Source: Nocardia farcinica (GTDB lineage Bacteria; Actinomycetota; Actinomycetes; Mycobacteriales; Mycobacteriaceae). From it: a DNA stretch of 64,000 bases. The notes under the pieces were generated by a model. It searched no databases and was not told the DNA's origin. It saw only the letters and a program-made list of their open reading frames with translations. Of the stretch, positions 42,686-58,104 are shown one piece after another. The number at the start of each line of letters is the position of its first letter. The stretch's first letter is position 1. Both the position numbers and the translations under genes were made by a program. Location of the stretch: NCBI RefSeq assembly GCF_001182745.1, contig NZ_LN868938.1, forward strand, positions 992,001-1,056,000, in the 5' to 3' direction.

Positions 42686-43165
42686 ATGGGAAGGCCGCGG
42701 GGATTCGACGAGGACGAGGTGATCGCCGCGGCGGCGAGATTGTTCGCCGAGCGCGCCTACGACGGCGTCTCGGTGGACGACCTGGTGAACCATCTCGGCG
42801 TGCACCGCAACAGCCTGTACAAGGTGTTCGGCAGCAAGCGTGGGCTGTATCTGGCCGCGCTGCGGTGGTACGTCGAGCACCGGCTGCGCCCGGCGGTGGC
42901 TCGGCTTCGCGCCGAGCCGGGCCTGCTCGAATCCAGCTCGGCCACGGCCGAGCTGGACTTCCTGTTGCTCGCGGCGGTCGAGCGCGCGCCGGTGGATCCG
43001 GAGGTCGCTCGTGAGATCGCCGCCGCCCTGGACGCGCTCGATGCGGCCGTGACCGACGGTGCCGCACGCGACGGTGACGCCGCCGCGCTGTCGGCGACCG
43101 TCCTCGGTCTGCGTCTGCGAGCCAGGGCGAGCGGCAGCCTTCCACCCCACCCGTCCGAACCCTGA
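42686..43165 (+). CDS. TetR-family transcriptional regulator
   Basis: 159 residues, short for the family (usually 180-220). N-terminal HTH: FDEDEVIAAAARLFAERAYDG with VSVDDLVNHLGVHRNSLYKVFGSKRGLY. The C-terminal ligand domain is truncated to about 100 residues. The operator at 42634-42669 lies directly upstream; no divergent target is present, so it likely controls itself and possibly the next gene nine bases downstream. Confidence 0.85.
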   Translation: MGRPRGFDEDEVIAAAARLFAERAYDGVSVDDLVNHLGVHRNSLYKVFGSKRGLYLAALRWYVEHRLRPAVARLRAEPGLLESSSATAELDFLLLAAVERAPVDPEVAREIAAALDALDAAVTDGAARDGDAAALSATVLGLRLRARASGSLPPHPSEP

Positions 43166-43174
43166 TCGAGAGGA

Positions 43175-43546
43175 ATGGCGTTGGCCAAGGTAGAGATTCA
43201 CGAGGGAACGCTGGTCGTCGAGGTGGAGGGGCTGAGCAAGCTCTGGGCGCTCAAGAGCCGCCTGGAGATTCCGCTGGCCAACGTCCGCGGCGTGACGGTC
43301 GACCCCGGTGTGGCGAAGGAGTCCAAGGGCATCCGCGCGCCCGGCACCTACCTGCCGGGTGTCATCACCGCGGGCACCTTCTACACCGAGGGCGAGCGGG
43401 TGTTCTGGGACGTCCGCGACGCAAGCCGCGCCGTGGTCATCGAACTGCGCGACGAACGCTACGCCCGCCTGATCATCCAGGTCGACGACCCGCGCGCCAC
43501 CGTCGAACTCGTCGACAAGGCGATCGCGGCCGCGGGCGGGCAGTAG
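43175..43546 (+). CDS. Small beta-rich (bacterial PH-like) protein
   Basis: 123 residues of strand-rich sequence: AKVEIHEGTLVVEVEGLSKL, LEIPLANVRGVTVD, VFWDVRDASRAVVIEL and a final helix (TVELVDKAIAAA). The pattern resembles bacterial PH-like domain proteins. The start is uncertain: ATG 43175 has the AGAGGA site almost touching it, whereas TTG 43181 has ideal spacing. It lies nine bases after tetR and is probably co-transcribed. Confidence 0.7.
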   Translation: MALAKVEIHEGTLVVEVEGLSKLWALKSRLEIPLANVRGVTVDPGVAKESKGIRAPGTYLPGVITAGTFYTEGERVFWDVRDASRAVVIELRDERYARLIIQVDDPRATVELVDKAIAAAGGQ

Positions 43547-43569
43547 GGACCGGCCCGGCGCGGCCGCGC

Positions 43570-43730
43570 GACGTCCGCGCCAGGAATTCGGTGACGGCGG
43601 TCCATCCGACGGACCGCTCGTCGGCCGGGGCGTGCCCGCTGTCGAGCACGACCGGCTCCGCGCCGGCGATCCCCTCGACCAGCTCCCGCACCACCGCACA
43701 GCGGCGCGCGTCGGGGTGGGCGAGGCGAAG
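43570..43730 (-). pseudogene. Possible C-terminal fragment of an alpha/beta hydrolase
   Basis: In one minus-strand frame this gap encodes ARRCAVVRELVEGIAGAEP and VVLDSGHAPADERSVGWTA followed by VTEFLART, the shape of the last 50 residues of alpha/beta hydrolases (helix, V-V-L-x-x-GHxP with the catalytic His, final helix). No start or upstream catalytic part exists; the frame runs into the deacetylase-like gene out of phase. A fossil is likely but chance is not excluded. Confidence 0.35.
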
Positions 43731-43732
43731 GA

Positions 43733-44923
43733 TCAGTCGTGCGGGCTCACCGCGACCGGCGGCATCGCCTGCCAGTGCGCCAGCACGGCCGGGTCCTGCA
43801 ACTCCATCCAGGCGATCACGTCGGAGTAGGTGGCGCAGACGGTTTCCGGGCGGGTGCAGGCTTCGGCCATGAAATCGGCGGTGGCGGGATTGAAGGCGTT
43901 GCCGTTCCAGTCGTTGAAATGGTTGGCGATGACCAGCGGCGCCCGGTTGCCGTGGTAGGCCCGCTCGTACATGTAGTCGTAGGTCTGCTTGACCATGCGA
44001 CGCACCTGCGGTGCGGTCGCGGGCTGATCCTGGGCCTTGTTGAAGGTGTACCAGAAGTTGTAGTCGAGGGCGGTCTGGCGGCGTTCGAAGGGCGGGGCGA
44101 ACACGAACGGGATGGGGAATTCCCAGATTCCGTCGACGCGGCCGGGCCAGTAGAGGCCGGGACGGTCGGCGGGCATGGAGGAATCCCAGGTCATGCCGTG
44201 CTGCTTCCACGCCGGAATCAGCTGGGACAGCGCGCCTTCCAGGCACTGGGTGCGACCGCCGCGCACCTCCTGCGGGCCGAACAGCAGATCGGGGCCGTCG
44301 AAGAGCTGGTTGTTGGCGCGCCAGCCGGTCATCAGCGCGAAGAACTGGTCGAGTTCGTGGTTCCAGTCGGCGGTGTTCCACTGGTCGCCGTGATAGCCGC
44401 CGCCCCGGCAGAAGTGGCCGACGTAGTGGGTGCCCATCTCGTGCCCGGCCAGCCAGGTGCGGTTGAGGTAGTCGATCTGGGCGTAGACGTCCTCGGGATG
44501 ACCGCCGAAGGCGATGGCCGCCTCGCCGGGGCGGTGGCCGGGGCCGCGGTAGTGGTGGCGGTTGTCGTCGGTGAGGAAGTACAGGCCGGTCATCAGGGCG
44601 GTGAAGCGCGCGTCCACCCGCTCGGCGACCTCGAGGAACATGTCCCAATTGGGTGAGAGTCCGACGCCGTCGAAGGAGAACAGGATGAACTGCGGCGGCT
44701 TCTGGCCCGGCGCCAGCTTGGTCATGGCGACGTTCGACGCCTTTCGTTGCGGCGGCGCGGGCGGCGGTGCCGGCGCGGTGGTCGTGCCGGTCGTAGCGGC
44801 CGGGCGATCGGCGGCGGGTTCGGCGACGCCGATGGTGCAGCCACCGGCGGCGACCATCGTGACGACGGCCGCGGCCGCCACGAGCAGTCGCCTGGTGCGC
44901 CCCCGACGTGCCCGCGCGCTCAC
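43733..44923 (-). CDS. Polysaccharide deacetylase-like (NodB-type) lipoprotein
   Basis: 396 residues from GTG 44923, which gives a normal lipoprotein signal: Arg-rich n-region, hydrophobic core and lipobox AAGGC at about residue 29. A further GTG at 44989 is in frame. A Pro/Ala/Thr linker follows. The catalytic-fold region starts FILFSFDGVGLSPNWDMF (motif-1 Asp) and contains GHEMGTHYVGHF (motif-2 H-x3-H). The protein is long and lacks clear later motifs, so whether it deacetylates is unsure. It should be anchored outside the membrane, acting on the cell envelope. Confidence 0.75.
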   Translation of the reverse strand: MSARARRGRTRRLLVAAAAVVTMVAAGGCTIGVAEPAADRPAATTGTTTAPAPPPAPPQRKASNVAMTKLAPGQKPPQFILFSFDGVGLSPNWDMFLEVAERVDARFTALMTGLYFLTDDNRHHYRGPGHRPGEAAIAFGGHPEDVYAQIDYLNRTWLAGHEMGTHYVGHFCRGGGYHGDQWNTADWNHELDQFFALMTGWRANNQLFDGPDLLFGPQEVRGGRTQCLEGALSQLIPAWKQHGMTWDSSMPADRPGLYWPGRVDGIWEFPIPFVFAPPFERRQTALDYNFWYTFNKAQDQPATAPQVRRMVKQTYDYMYERAYHGNRAPLVIANHFNDWNGNAFNPATADFMAEACTRPETVCATYSDVIAWMELQDPAVLAHWQAMPPVAVSPHD

Positions 44924-45004
44924 CGGCGGTCCCGGCGGCCGCGAACACTGTGCGCACCAGACGAACTGACCCGTGCCACCATCGCCCACCCCTCGCAGAG
45001 CAAT

Positions 45005-45033
45005 CGTTCAGCAAATCATCGGACGTTCAGCAA
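45005..45033. repeat. Direct repeat upstream of the NodB-like gene
   Basis: CGTTCAGCAA occurs at 45005-45014 and again at 45024-45033, 19 bases apart, in the gap upstream of the NodB-like gene and downstream of the uvrA-like gene. It could be a tandem regulator site; there is no other support. Confidence 0.3.
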
Positions 45034-45091
45034 CGTAGGTGGTCGCGTCCCCGAGAGCCAGCCGACAAGCCGGGCGACAGCGAGAAACTGG

Positions 45092-47356
45092 CTATCCACA
45101 AATGCCGGCTGTGGACGCCTCGGCGGCCCGCAGTGCGCGCGCGGTCGCGGTGTCGTGGGCGCGCAGATCGGTGACATGCCCTTCGAACAGCACACGCCCG
45201 CCGTGCCTGCCCGGACCTGGCCCGAGGTCGACGACCCAGTCCGCCCGCCGCACGACCTCGAGATCGTGCTCGATGACCACCACCGTGTGGCCCCGCTCGA
45301 CCAGCCGGTCCAGCACGTCCAGCAGCGTGTCGACATCGCGCAGATGCAGTCCCGTGGTGGGTTCGTCGAGGATGTACAGGGCCGGTGCGGTGGCCTCCCG
45401 CAGTTCCTTGGCGATCTTGACGCGTTGGCATTCGCCGCCGGAGAGGGTGGTCAGCGGCTGGCCGAGGCGCAGATAACCCAGGCCGACCTCGTCGAGGTGG
45501 CCGAGCGCGGCCGCGATGGCGCGGTCGTCGAGGCGGTGCAGCGCCTCGGCGATGGTGAGATCGTCGACGTCGGCGATGGAGAGCCCGTCGACGGTGTGGC
45601 GCAGCACCTCCGGGGTGAAGCGGCGGCCGCCGCAGGTCTCGCAGACCGTCTCCTGCCCCTCCATGAAGGCCAGGTCGGTGTAGACGACGCCGAGACCGCG
45701 GCAGTCCGGGCAGGCGCCCGCGGAGTTCGCGCTGAACAGCGCCGCGGGCACGTTGTTGCGCCGCGCGAACAGCTTGCGCAGCGGCGTGGCGATGCCGGTG
45801 TAGGTGATCGGTGTGGAGCGGCGGTTGGTCGCCACCGGCTTCTGATCGATGACGACCGCCTCGTGCTGGGCGCGCAGTTCCGCGGCCAGACTGGACTTCC
45901 CGGATCCGGCCACGCCGGTGAGCACGGTCAGCACCCCGGTGGGCAGGTCGAGGGTGAGGTCGCGGAGGTTGTTGCGGGTGGCGCCGGTGACGCGGATCTT
46001 CCCGCGCGGGGTGCGCGGCGCGCGGGTGCGCGGGCGGGTGCGGGTCAGCGCGGTCGCGGTCGGGGTGCCGGCGCGGAGCAGGTCGGCGTAGCGGCCCTGG
46101 AAGACCAGTTCGCCGCCGTGTTCGCCCGCCGCCGGACCGATTTCGACGATCTGGTCGGCGATGGCCATCACCGCGGGGTCGTGTTCGACGACCAGCACGC
46201 TGTTGCCCTTGTCGCGCAGCCGGCGCAGCAGCGCGGTCATGGCCGCGACGTCGTGCGGGTGCAGGCCGACGGTGGGTTCGTCGAAGACGTAGAGCATTTC
46301 GATGAGGCTGCTGCCCAGGTGCTTGACGGTCTTGATGCGCTGGGACTCGCCGCCGGAGAGGGTGGTGGTGGCGCGGCCGAGGTGCAGGTAGCCCAGGCCG
46401 ATGGTGACCAGCGCGTCGAGCCGCTCACGCAGGGCGGCCACCACGGGGGCCACCGTCGGCTCGGTGAATTCCGGTATCAGCCCGGCCAGTTCGGCGATCT
46501 CGAGCCGGGCCAGGTCGGCGATGGTGTATCCGTGGACGGTCGCCGTCCTGGCGGCTTCGGTCAGCCGGTCGCCGTGGCAGTCGGGGCAGGTGGCCGAGCG
46601 GGTGAACCGGGCCAGGGTCTGCTGTTTGCGCTCGGAGAGGTTGTCGGCGGTGTGCAGGTAGATGCGCTCGAAGCGGGTCACCACGCCCTCGTAGTCCTTC
46701 GGCGGCGCGGTGCCGAGGCGGGCGGCGTGCTCGCCGCCGTAGAGCAGGGCCGCGCGTTCCTGCTCGCTCCACTCCCGCAGCGGGGTGTCGGCGTCGAAAC
46801 TGCCGATGTCGGCGTACTGGGAGTACCAGTAGCCGCCGTTGCCGAAGCCGGGCAGCAGAATCGCGCCCTCGCGCAGCGACTTGTCCGGGTCGAGGAACCG
46901 CTCGACCGCGCTGACCACCACCTCGCCGAGACCCGAACAGGTGGGGCACATGCCCGCCGGATCGTTGAACGAGAAGCGGTTGGACTCGCCGAGGTGCGGG
47001 GTGCTCAGGCGGGAGAACAACAGACGAAGGTAGGTCCAGGTGTCGGTGATCGTGCCGACGGTGGACCTGGCGTTGCCGCCGAGGCGGCGCTGATCGATCA
47101 CCACCACCGGCGACAGCCCGTCGATGTGCTCGACGTCGGGTCGCGTCCACTTCGGCATCCGGTTGCGGGCGAAGGGCGGGAAGGTCTCGGTGAGCTGGAA
47201 GCCCGCCTCGGCCGCGATCGTGTCGAACACCAGCGAGGTCTTCCCCGATCCGGACACGCCGACGAAGGCCACCAGCTGCCCGCGCGGCACGTCGAGGTCG
47301 AGCGACTTCAGATTGTTGGTCCGGGCGCCCCGGAGACGGATCATGGGTTCGGCCAT
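45092..47356 (-). CDS. UvrA-like ABC ATPase (short, drug-resistance type)
   Basis: 754 residues, about 200 shorter than repair UvrA. Two ABC modules: Walker A GVSGSGKTSL near 33 and GVAGSGKSSL near 470; signature LSGGESQRIK and LSGGECQRVK; Walker B LYVFDEPTVGLH and LYILDEPTTGLH. Zn-finger Cys pairs are CPTC, CPDCHG, CPDC and CETCGG. The UvrB-binding region is reduced. Members of this class are linked to resistance against DNA-binding antibiotics. It diverges from a WYL regulator with 62 bases between starts. Confidence 0.88.
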   Translation of the reverse strand: MAEPMIRLRGARTNNLKSLDLDVPRGQLVAFVGVSGSGKTSLVFDTIAAEAGFQLTETFPPFARNRMPKWTRPDVEHIDGLSPVVVIDQRRLGGNARSTVGTITDTWTYLRLLFSRLSTPHLGESNRFSFNDPAGMCPTCSGLGEVVVSAVERFLDPDKSLREGAILLPGFGNGGYWYSQYADIGSFDADTPLREWSEQERAALLYGGEHAARLGTAPPKDYEGVVTRFERIYLHTADNLSERKQQTLARFTRSATCPDCHGDRLTEAARTATVHGYTIADLARLEIAELAGLIPEFTEPTVAPVVAALRERLDALVTIGLGYLHLGRATTTLSGGESQRIKTVKHLGSSLIEMLYVFDEPTVGLHPHDVAAMTALLRRLRDKGNSVLVVEHDPAVMAIADQIVEIGPAAGEHGGELVFQGRYADLLRAGTPTATALTRTRPRTRAPRTPRGKIRVTGATRNNLRDLTLDLPTGVLTVLTGVAGSGKSSLAAELRAQHEAVVIDQKPVATNRRSTPITYTGIATPLRKLFARRNNVPAALFSANSAGACPDCRGLGVVYTDLAFMEGQETVCETCGGRRFTPEVLRHTVDGLSIADVDDLTIAEALHRLDDRAIAAALGHLDEVGLGYLRLGQPLTTLSGGECQRVKIAKELREATAPALYILDEPTTGLHLRDVDTLLDVLDRLVERGHTVVVIEHDLEVVRRADWVVDLGPGPGRHGGRVLFEGHVTDLRAHDTATARALRAAEASTAGICG

Positions 47357-47418
47357 GCCCGCGACGCTACGACGAGATGTGGCCGGATTCCGACCGCGAT
47401 TCCGGCGAGAATGAGCGC

Positions 47419-48396
47419 ATGGCCGATGTCACCCGCCGCCTCCTCGCGCTGCTGGCCGCCCTGCAGACCGGGCGGGCATTCGCCGGCGAGGAACTCGCCG
47501 CCCGGCTGGCGGTCAGCCCGCGCACGCTGCGCCGCGACGTCGAGCGGCTGCGCGAGTACGGCTACCCGGTCCGCACCCAGCCCGGGCCGGGCGGCTACTA
47601 CCGGCTCGCCGCGGGCACGACCGTCCCGCCGCTGCTGTTCGAGGACGACGAGGCCCTCGCGACCCTGCTCGGCCTGGCCCTGCTGTCGGCCACCGGCAAC
47701 GCCGGCGCGGGCAGCCTCGACGACGCGGCCACCCGCGCCTACGGCAAGGTCGACCAGTTCCTGCCCAAACGCCTGCGCCCCCGCGCCGCCGCCCTGCGCG
47801 CGGGCCTCGAAACCGGCGCCCTCGCCGCCCCCGGCGCGGACGCGGCCACCCTCGGCGCCCTGGCCGACGCCATCCACCAGCACCGTGTGGTGACCTTCGA
47901 GTACACCGGCGCCGAGGGCGCGTCGTCGGCCCGCCGCGTCGAGCCGCACCGCCAGATTCACCTGCGCCTGCGCTGGTACCTGCTGGCCTGGGACACCGAC
48001 CGCCGCGACTGGCGGGTCTTCCGCACCGACCGCATCACCGGGATGCGCGTCGGCGAGCGTGTCTTCACCCCGCGCCCGCTGCCCGCCGACACCGGAATCG
48101 ACTACCTGCGCGCGGGATTCGACAAACACCGGCAGCGTGTCGTGCTCACCGTCGACGCCCCGGTCGCCGCCGTCGCGGGCGCGCTGACCGGCCAGGACAT
48201 GGAACTCACCGCGCTGCCCGACGGCCGCACCCGCGCGGTGCTGATGCTCGACACCTGGCAGTGGCTGGTGCTCGCCCTGGCCTTCCTCGACGCCGAGGTC
48301 ACCGTCGAGGAGCCCGCGGAATTCCGCGCGGCGCTCCACCGCTTCGGCGACCGCCTGCGCGGGGGTGCCGGGTCCGGGCGGATGCCGAGCGAGTGA
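47419..48396 (+). CDS. WYL-domain HTH transcriptional regulator
   Basis: 325 residues from ATG 47419. DeoR/HTH_11 winged helix at 5-60 (GEELAARLAVSPRTLRRDVERL) and a WYL domain at about 145-225 (VEPHRQIHLRLRWYLLAWDTDR), then a WCX-like C-terminal region. WYL proteins bind nucleic acids and often answer DNA damage. It is divergent from the UvrA-like gene, which is its likely target. Confidence 0.9.
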   Translation: MADVTRRLLALLAALQTGRAFAGEELAARLAVSPRTLRRDVERLREYGYPVRTQPGPGGYYRLAAGTTVPPLLFEDDEALATLLGLALLSATGNAGAGSLDDAATRAYGKVDQFLPKRLRPRAAALRAGLETGALAAPGADAATLGALADAIHQHRVVTFEYTGAEGASSARRVEPHRQIHLRLRWYLLAWDTDRRDWRVFRTDRITGMRVGERVFTPRPLPADTGIDYLRAGFDKHRQRVVLTVDAPVAAVAGALTGQDMELTALPDGRTRAVLMLDTWQWLVLALAFLDAEVTVEEPAEFRAALHRFGDRLRGGAGSGRMPSE

Positions 48397-48420
48397 CCAC
48401 CGCGGTTCGGGGACGATCGG

Positions 48421-49641
48421 TCAGGCGGCGGTACCCGGCCGGGGCGCGGATGCGCCGATGACGGCCGCGCTGTCGCCGATGAGCTTGCGCAGGAACGCTT
48501 CCTGTTCGCGGCGGCCGCGCACGGCCGCGCGGTCGGCGCCGCCGGGGACGAGGCGGACCAGTCCGCTGCGCACCAGGTTGACCGGGATGCGCAGGGCCGG
48601 GTACCACGGCGGCACGTACGGCAGGCCGAGGATGCGCATGGCTTTGGGGCCGAGAAAGGCGCTGGCGACCGACAGGTGCTGGGCGCGGGCGATGCGGCCG
48701 CGCAGGCGCGGCAGGTTGGGGTGGTGCCAGTGCAGCGGATCGTCGGCCATCGGCCGGGCGAGCCGGCGGCTGGTCTCGTCGGGGTTGGTGATCGCGCCCA
48801 GGCAGTGGTGCAGGATCGCCACGCCGTCGCGGAATCCGGTGGGCAGCCACTGCTCCTGCACGCCGATCAGCCAGCCCACGTAGCGGGTCAGGTGCGCGGC
48901 GGCGGCGGTCTCGCGAGGGGAGGGCACGATCCCCAGTGCCATGCCGCCGACGAAGGGGGCGAGCAGCGCGCCGACGAGCGTGGCGGCCATGTCGGTCTGG
49001 TTGATCGGCACCCCCCATTCCTCGCCGCGCCAGTCCGGCATGGCGGCCACGTGCCTGCGCACCAGGGCGTGGATGAAGCGCACGTGCAGCGTCGACCGGT
49101 AGCCGGCGCCGAAGGTGTCCATGCCGTTCTCGCTGGAGACGTCCATGGCCCACTGCAACGTCTCGGCGAAGCGCCGCGCCGGGCCCTTCTCGAGGGCGCC
49201 GGTGCGCAGGAGGGTCTTGTTGAAGCCGGAGGCCAGGTAGCCGCCGAGGAAGGAGACGTCGCGCGCGAAGTAGAGACCGTCGGTGCCGCCTGAGCGGAAG
49301 ACCCGCTCGCCCTGGCGGAGCAGCGCGGGATCGACCCAGTCGGGGGTGGTCTCGACCAGCTCGAAGAACTCCCGCAGTGGTGCGGGGGCGGCGGGCACGC
49401 TGTCGATGCCGGTGTGCAGGGCGCGGTCGAACAGCGGGCGGGTGGTCGCCATGCCCGCGGCGTACATCCACTCGACCAGGCGGTCCATCGGTTCGTCGCC
49501 GACGAGCAGGGATTCGCCGAGCGCCCGCCAGCGTCGCGGGGTGGGCTCGCCGATGCCGAGCAGCGCGGCGAACGGGCCGAGTCCCGGGGCCCTACGTGGG
49601 CGGTCGGGATGGCGCGTGGGGACGAGCGTGGGGGCGGTCAT
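48421..49641 (-). CDS. Oxygenase MpaB/Lcp family protein (DUF2236)
   Basis: 406 residues. The DUF2236 core has SENGMDTFGAGYRSTLHVRFIHALVRRHV, with the Arg/His pattern that binds heme b in latex-clearing protein. NQTDMAATLVG also belongs to the family. There is no signal peptide. Members include latex oxygenases and the MpaB farnesyl-chain oxygenase; the substrate here is unknown. Its ATG lies 50 bases inside the upstream tetR gene with GGAGG eight bases before, so translation is probably coupled. Confidence 0.85.
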   Translation of the reverse strand: MTAPTLVPTRHPDRPRRAPGLGPFAALLGIGEPTPRRWRALGESLLVGDEPMDRLVEWMYAAGMATTRPLFDRALHTGIDSVPAAPAPLREFFELVETTPDWVDPALLRQGERVFRSGGTDGLYFARDVSFLGGYLASGFNKTLLRTGALEKGPARRFAETLQWAMDVSSENGMDTFGAGYRSTLHVRFIHALVRRHVAAMPDWRGEEWGVPINQTDMAATLVGALLAPFVGGMALGIVPSPRETAAAAHLTRYVGWLIGVQEQWLPTGFRDGVAILHHCLGAITNPDETSRRLARPMADDPLHWHHPNLPRLRGRIARAQHLSVASAFLGPKAMRILGLPYVPPWYPALRIPVNLVRSGLVRLVPGGADRAAVRGRREQEAFLRKLIGDSAAVIGASAPRPGTAA

Positions 49642-50257
49642 GGGGGTGTTCCTCCCGTGATGCGGCGATGCCGTGTTTCAGCAACGGCACGAGAAAGGCG
49701 CGGACGAAGGCCCTGGCCTGGTCGGGGTCGCCGAAGTCGACGTTGCCGCCGCCGCCCGGGGTGAGCATCAGCGAATGGGCGAGGCGGGCGACGAGTTCGG
49801 CGACGGGACTGGGGTCGTAGCGGTAGATGAGCCCGGCCTGCTGTGCGTGGGTGAGCATGCCGGTGATGTAGTCGATGCCGAGCCCGACCAGCCGCTCGCC
49901 CTGCACGGTGTAGAAGCTCAGGGCCTCCTCCGGCGCCACCCGCAGCAACCGGGTGACCAGGGTGTGGATGCGGGTCTGGGTGAGCACGTACAGCACGGTC
50001 TCCTCGATCTGCGCGTCCACGCCGGGGGCGGTGGTGGCGATCGCGGTGACCTCGGCGAGCATGCGGCGGGTCTCGCGCTCGAGCACCGCCTCGATCAGGT
50101 TCTCCTTTCCGGCGAAGCGCCGGTGGATGGTGATGCGGTTGATGCCCGCGCGGCGCGCGATGTCCTCGAGGCTCGACCGCCGGATGCCGACCTGGAGGAT
50201 CCGTTCGAGCGCGGCGTCCATGATCCGCTCGTCGACCTCGTCGTAGCGCTCGGGCAT
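49592..50257 (-). CDS. TetR-family transcriptional regulator
   Basis: 221 residues from ATG 50257. HTH: DAALERILQVGIRRSSLEDIARRAGINRITIHRRFAGKENLI in parts (residues 15-60), then an all-helical ligand domain. The last 17 residues (His/Pro/Arg-rich) overlap the start of the MpaB/Lcp-family gene. It is first in a two-gene unit, so it should repress the unit, including itself. Confidence 0.87.
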   Translation of the reverse strand: MPERYDEVDERIMDAALERILQVGIRRSSLEDIARRAGINRITIHRRFAGKENLIEAVLERETRRMLAEVTAIATTAPGVDAQIEETVLYVLTQTRIHTLVTRLLRVAPEEALSFYTVQGERLVGLGIDYITGMLTHAQQAGLIYRYDPSPVAELVARLAHSLMLTPGGGGNVDFGDPDQARAFVRAFLVPLLKHGIAASREEHPHDRPHARPHAPSRPPT

Positions 50258-50372
50258 GTAACGACAATACAAATCCTGTTTCATTGCGTCAACGCGTGCC
50301 GGAGGCGCCCATGACCGCGGACGGCGAATTGGTAGCCCTCACAGGATCGCGGGCGGAGCGTGGCCGGCGGCG

Positions 50373-51398
50373 GTGCGGCGGATTAGGTTGCCGACGGTGA
50401 CACACTCCCTGCTTCGCGCGCTGGTCGCCACGACCGCCGTCCTGGTGGTGGCCGCGCTCGCCGGCCCGGTGGCCGCGCAACCGATCGGCGAGCCGCACAT
50501 CGTCCGGGTCATGCCGCGGTCGGACCGGGAGGTCGAGGTGATCGTCCACTCCGCGGCCATGGCCGCCGAGATCCCGATCCGGCTGCTGCGGGCGGCGGAC
50601 CCCGACCGGGCAGCACCGACGCTGTATCTGCTCAACGGGATCACCGGCGGTGGGGACGGCGGCAACTGGTTCGACCGGACCGGGGTGGCGGCCTTCTTCG
50701 CCGGGGAACAGGTCAACGTCGCCATGCCGATCGGGGGTGCGGGCAGCTACTTCGCCGACTGGCGCGCCCGCGACCCGGTGCTGGGGCTCCAGCGCTGGGC
50801 GAGTTTCCTCACCCGCGAGCTGCCGCCGTTGCTGGACAACGCGTTTCACGGCACCGGCGCGAACGCGGTGATCGGGGTGTCGATGGCCGGGACCTCGGTG
50901 TTCCAGCTCGCTCTGCACGCGCCGGGGGTGTACCGGGCGATCGGCTCCTTCAGCGGCTGTGTGCCGACCAGCGACGCGCGGGGCCGCGCCGTGGTGAACA
51001 CGGTGGTGCGCGCCTACGGCGGCGACCCGGTCAATCTGTGGGGCCCGCCCGAGGACCCGGCGTGGGCGGCCAACGATCCGTCGCTGCGGGCCGCGGAACT
51101 GCGCGACACCACGGTGTACGTGACGGCGGGCACCGGGCGGCCGGGGGCCCTGGATTCGTTGCAGGGCCCGGGAATCGACGCGGATCCGTTCGCGCTGGCG
51201 GACCAACTGCTGATCGGCGGTGCGCTCGAGGCGGTGGCCGCCGACTGCACCAGCGAACTCGGCGCGCGGCTGCGCGCGGCGGGCATCCCGGCGACGGTCG
51301 AGGTGCGCCCCGACGGCACCCACTCGTGGGGGTACTGGGAGCAGGATCTGCGCCGCTGCTGGCCGCTGTTCGCCGCCGCGCTGGCCGCGCCCGCGTGA
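50373..51398 (+). CDS. Mycolyltransferase/antigen 85-type esterase
   Basis: 341 residues from GTG 50373 (GTG 50397 is possible). A signal peptide ends at about PVAAQP. Alpha/beta hydrolase fold of the Ag85/corynebacterial mycolyltransferase family: YLLNGITGGGDGGNWFDRTG, nucleophile Ser170 in GVSMAGTSVFQL and catalytic His in GTHSWGYWEQDL. It moves mycoloyl groups between trehalose monomycolate, arabinogalactan or other sugars outside the membrane. It shows the host makes mycolic acids. It precedes the PKS locus by 256 bases and might finish assembly of its product. Confidence 0.87.
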   Translation: MRRIRLPTVTHSLLRALVATTAVLVVAALAGPVAAQPIGEPHIVRVMPRSDREVEVIVHSAAMAAEIPIRLLRAADPDRAAPTLYLLNGITGGGDGGNWFDRTGVAAFFAGEQVNVAMPIGGAGSYFADWRARDPVLGLQRWASFLTRELPPLLDNAFHGTGANAVIGVSMAGTSVFQLALHAPGVYRAIGSFSGCVPTSDARGRAVVNTVVRAYGGDPVNLWGPPEDPAWAANDPSLRAAELRDTTVYVTAGTGRPGALDSLQGPGIDADPFALADQLLIGGALEAVAADCTSELGARLRAAGIPATVEVRPDGTHSWGYWEQDLRRCWPLFAAALAAPA

Positions 51399-51467
51399 GC
51401 GCGACCGAAAAGGCTTGGCCGCGATCACAGTTGGCCGCGCACGGGCTTTGTGCGATGACGGAACGTT

Positions 51468-51493
51468 GGAACCGAGCTGTTCACCGCGTCGTC
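51468..51493 (+). promoter_or_regulatory. ECF-type promoter upstream of the PKS gene
   Basis: GGAAC at 51468-51472, 17 bases, then CGTC at 51490-51493: the spacing and sequence of ECF (SigE/SigH-like) promoters. It lies 160 bases before the PKS start. A second GGAAC at 51460 has no partner. SigK-type promoters have another consensus, so the ECF gene at 60917-61606 may not be its user. Confidence 0.35.
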
Positions 51494-51654
51494 GTCGGGT
51501 GCATACGATCGGTCCACTGCCGGTGTGGCACCGGGTGTTTTGCGGATTTGCAGCGCTGATACCGGACAACTTCCAGGACGGCCCAGGTTCGACAGATCGT
51601 CGCCCGGCAGCGGAGACAGCGACTGCACGACACCCCCATTCGGGAGGATCAAGG

Positions 51655-58100
<6,446 letters not shown>

Positions 58101-58104
<4 letters not shown>

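Noticed and set aside
51415..51439. Direct repeat TTGGCCGCG (51415-51423 and 51431-51439) upstream of the PKS
   Set aside because: Short, G+C-biased and without other support; kept only as a note.
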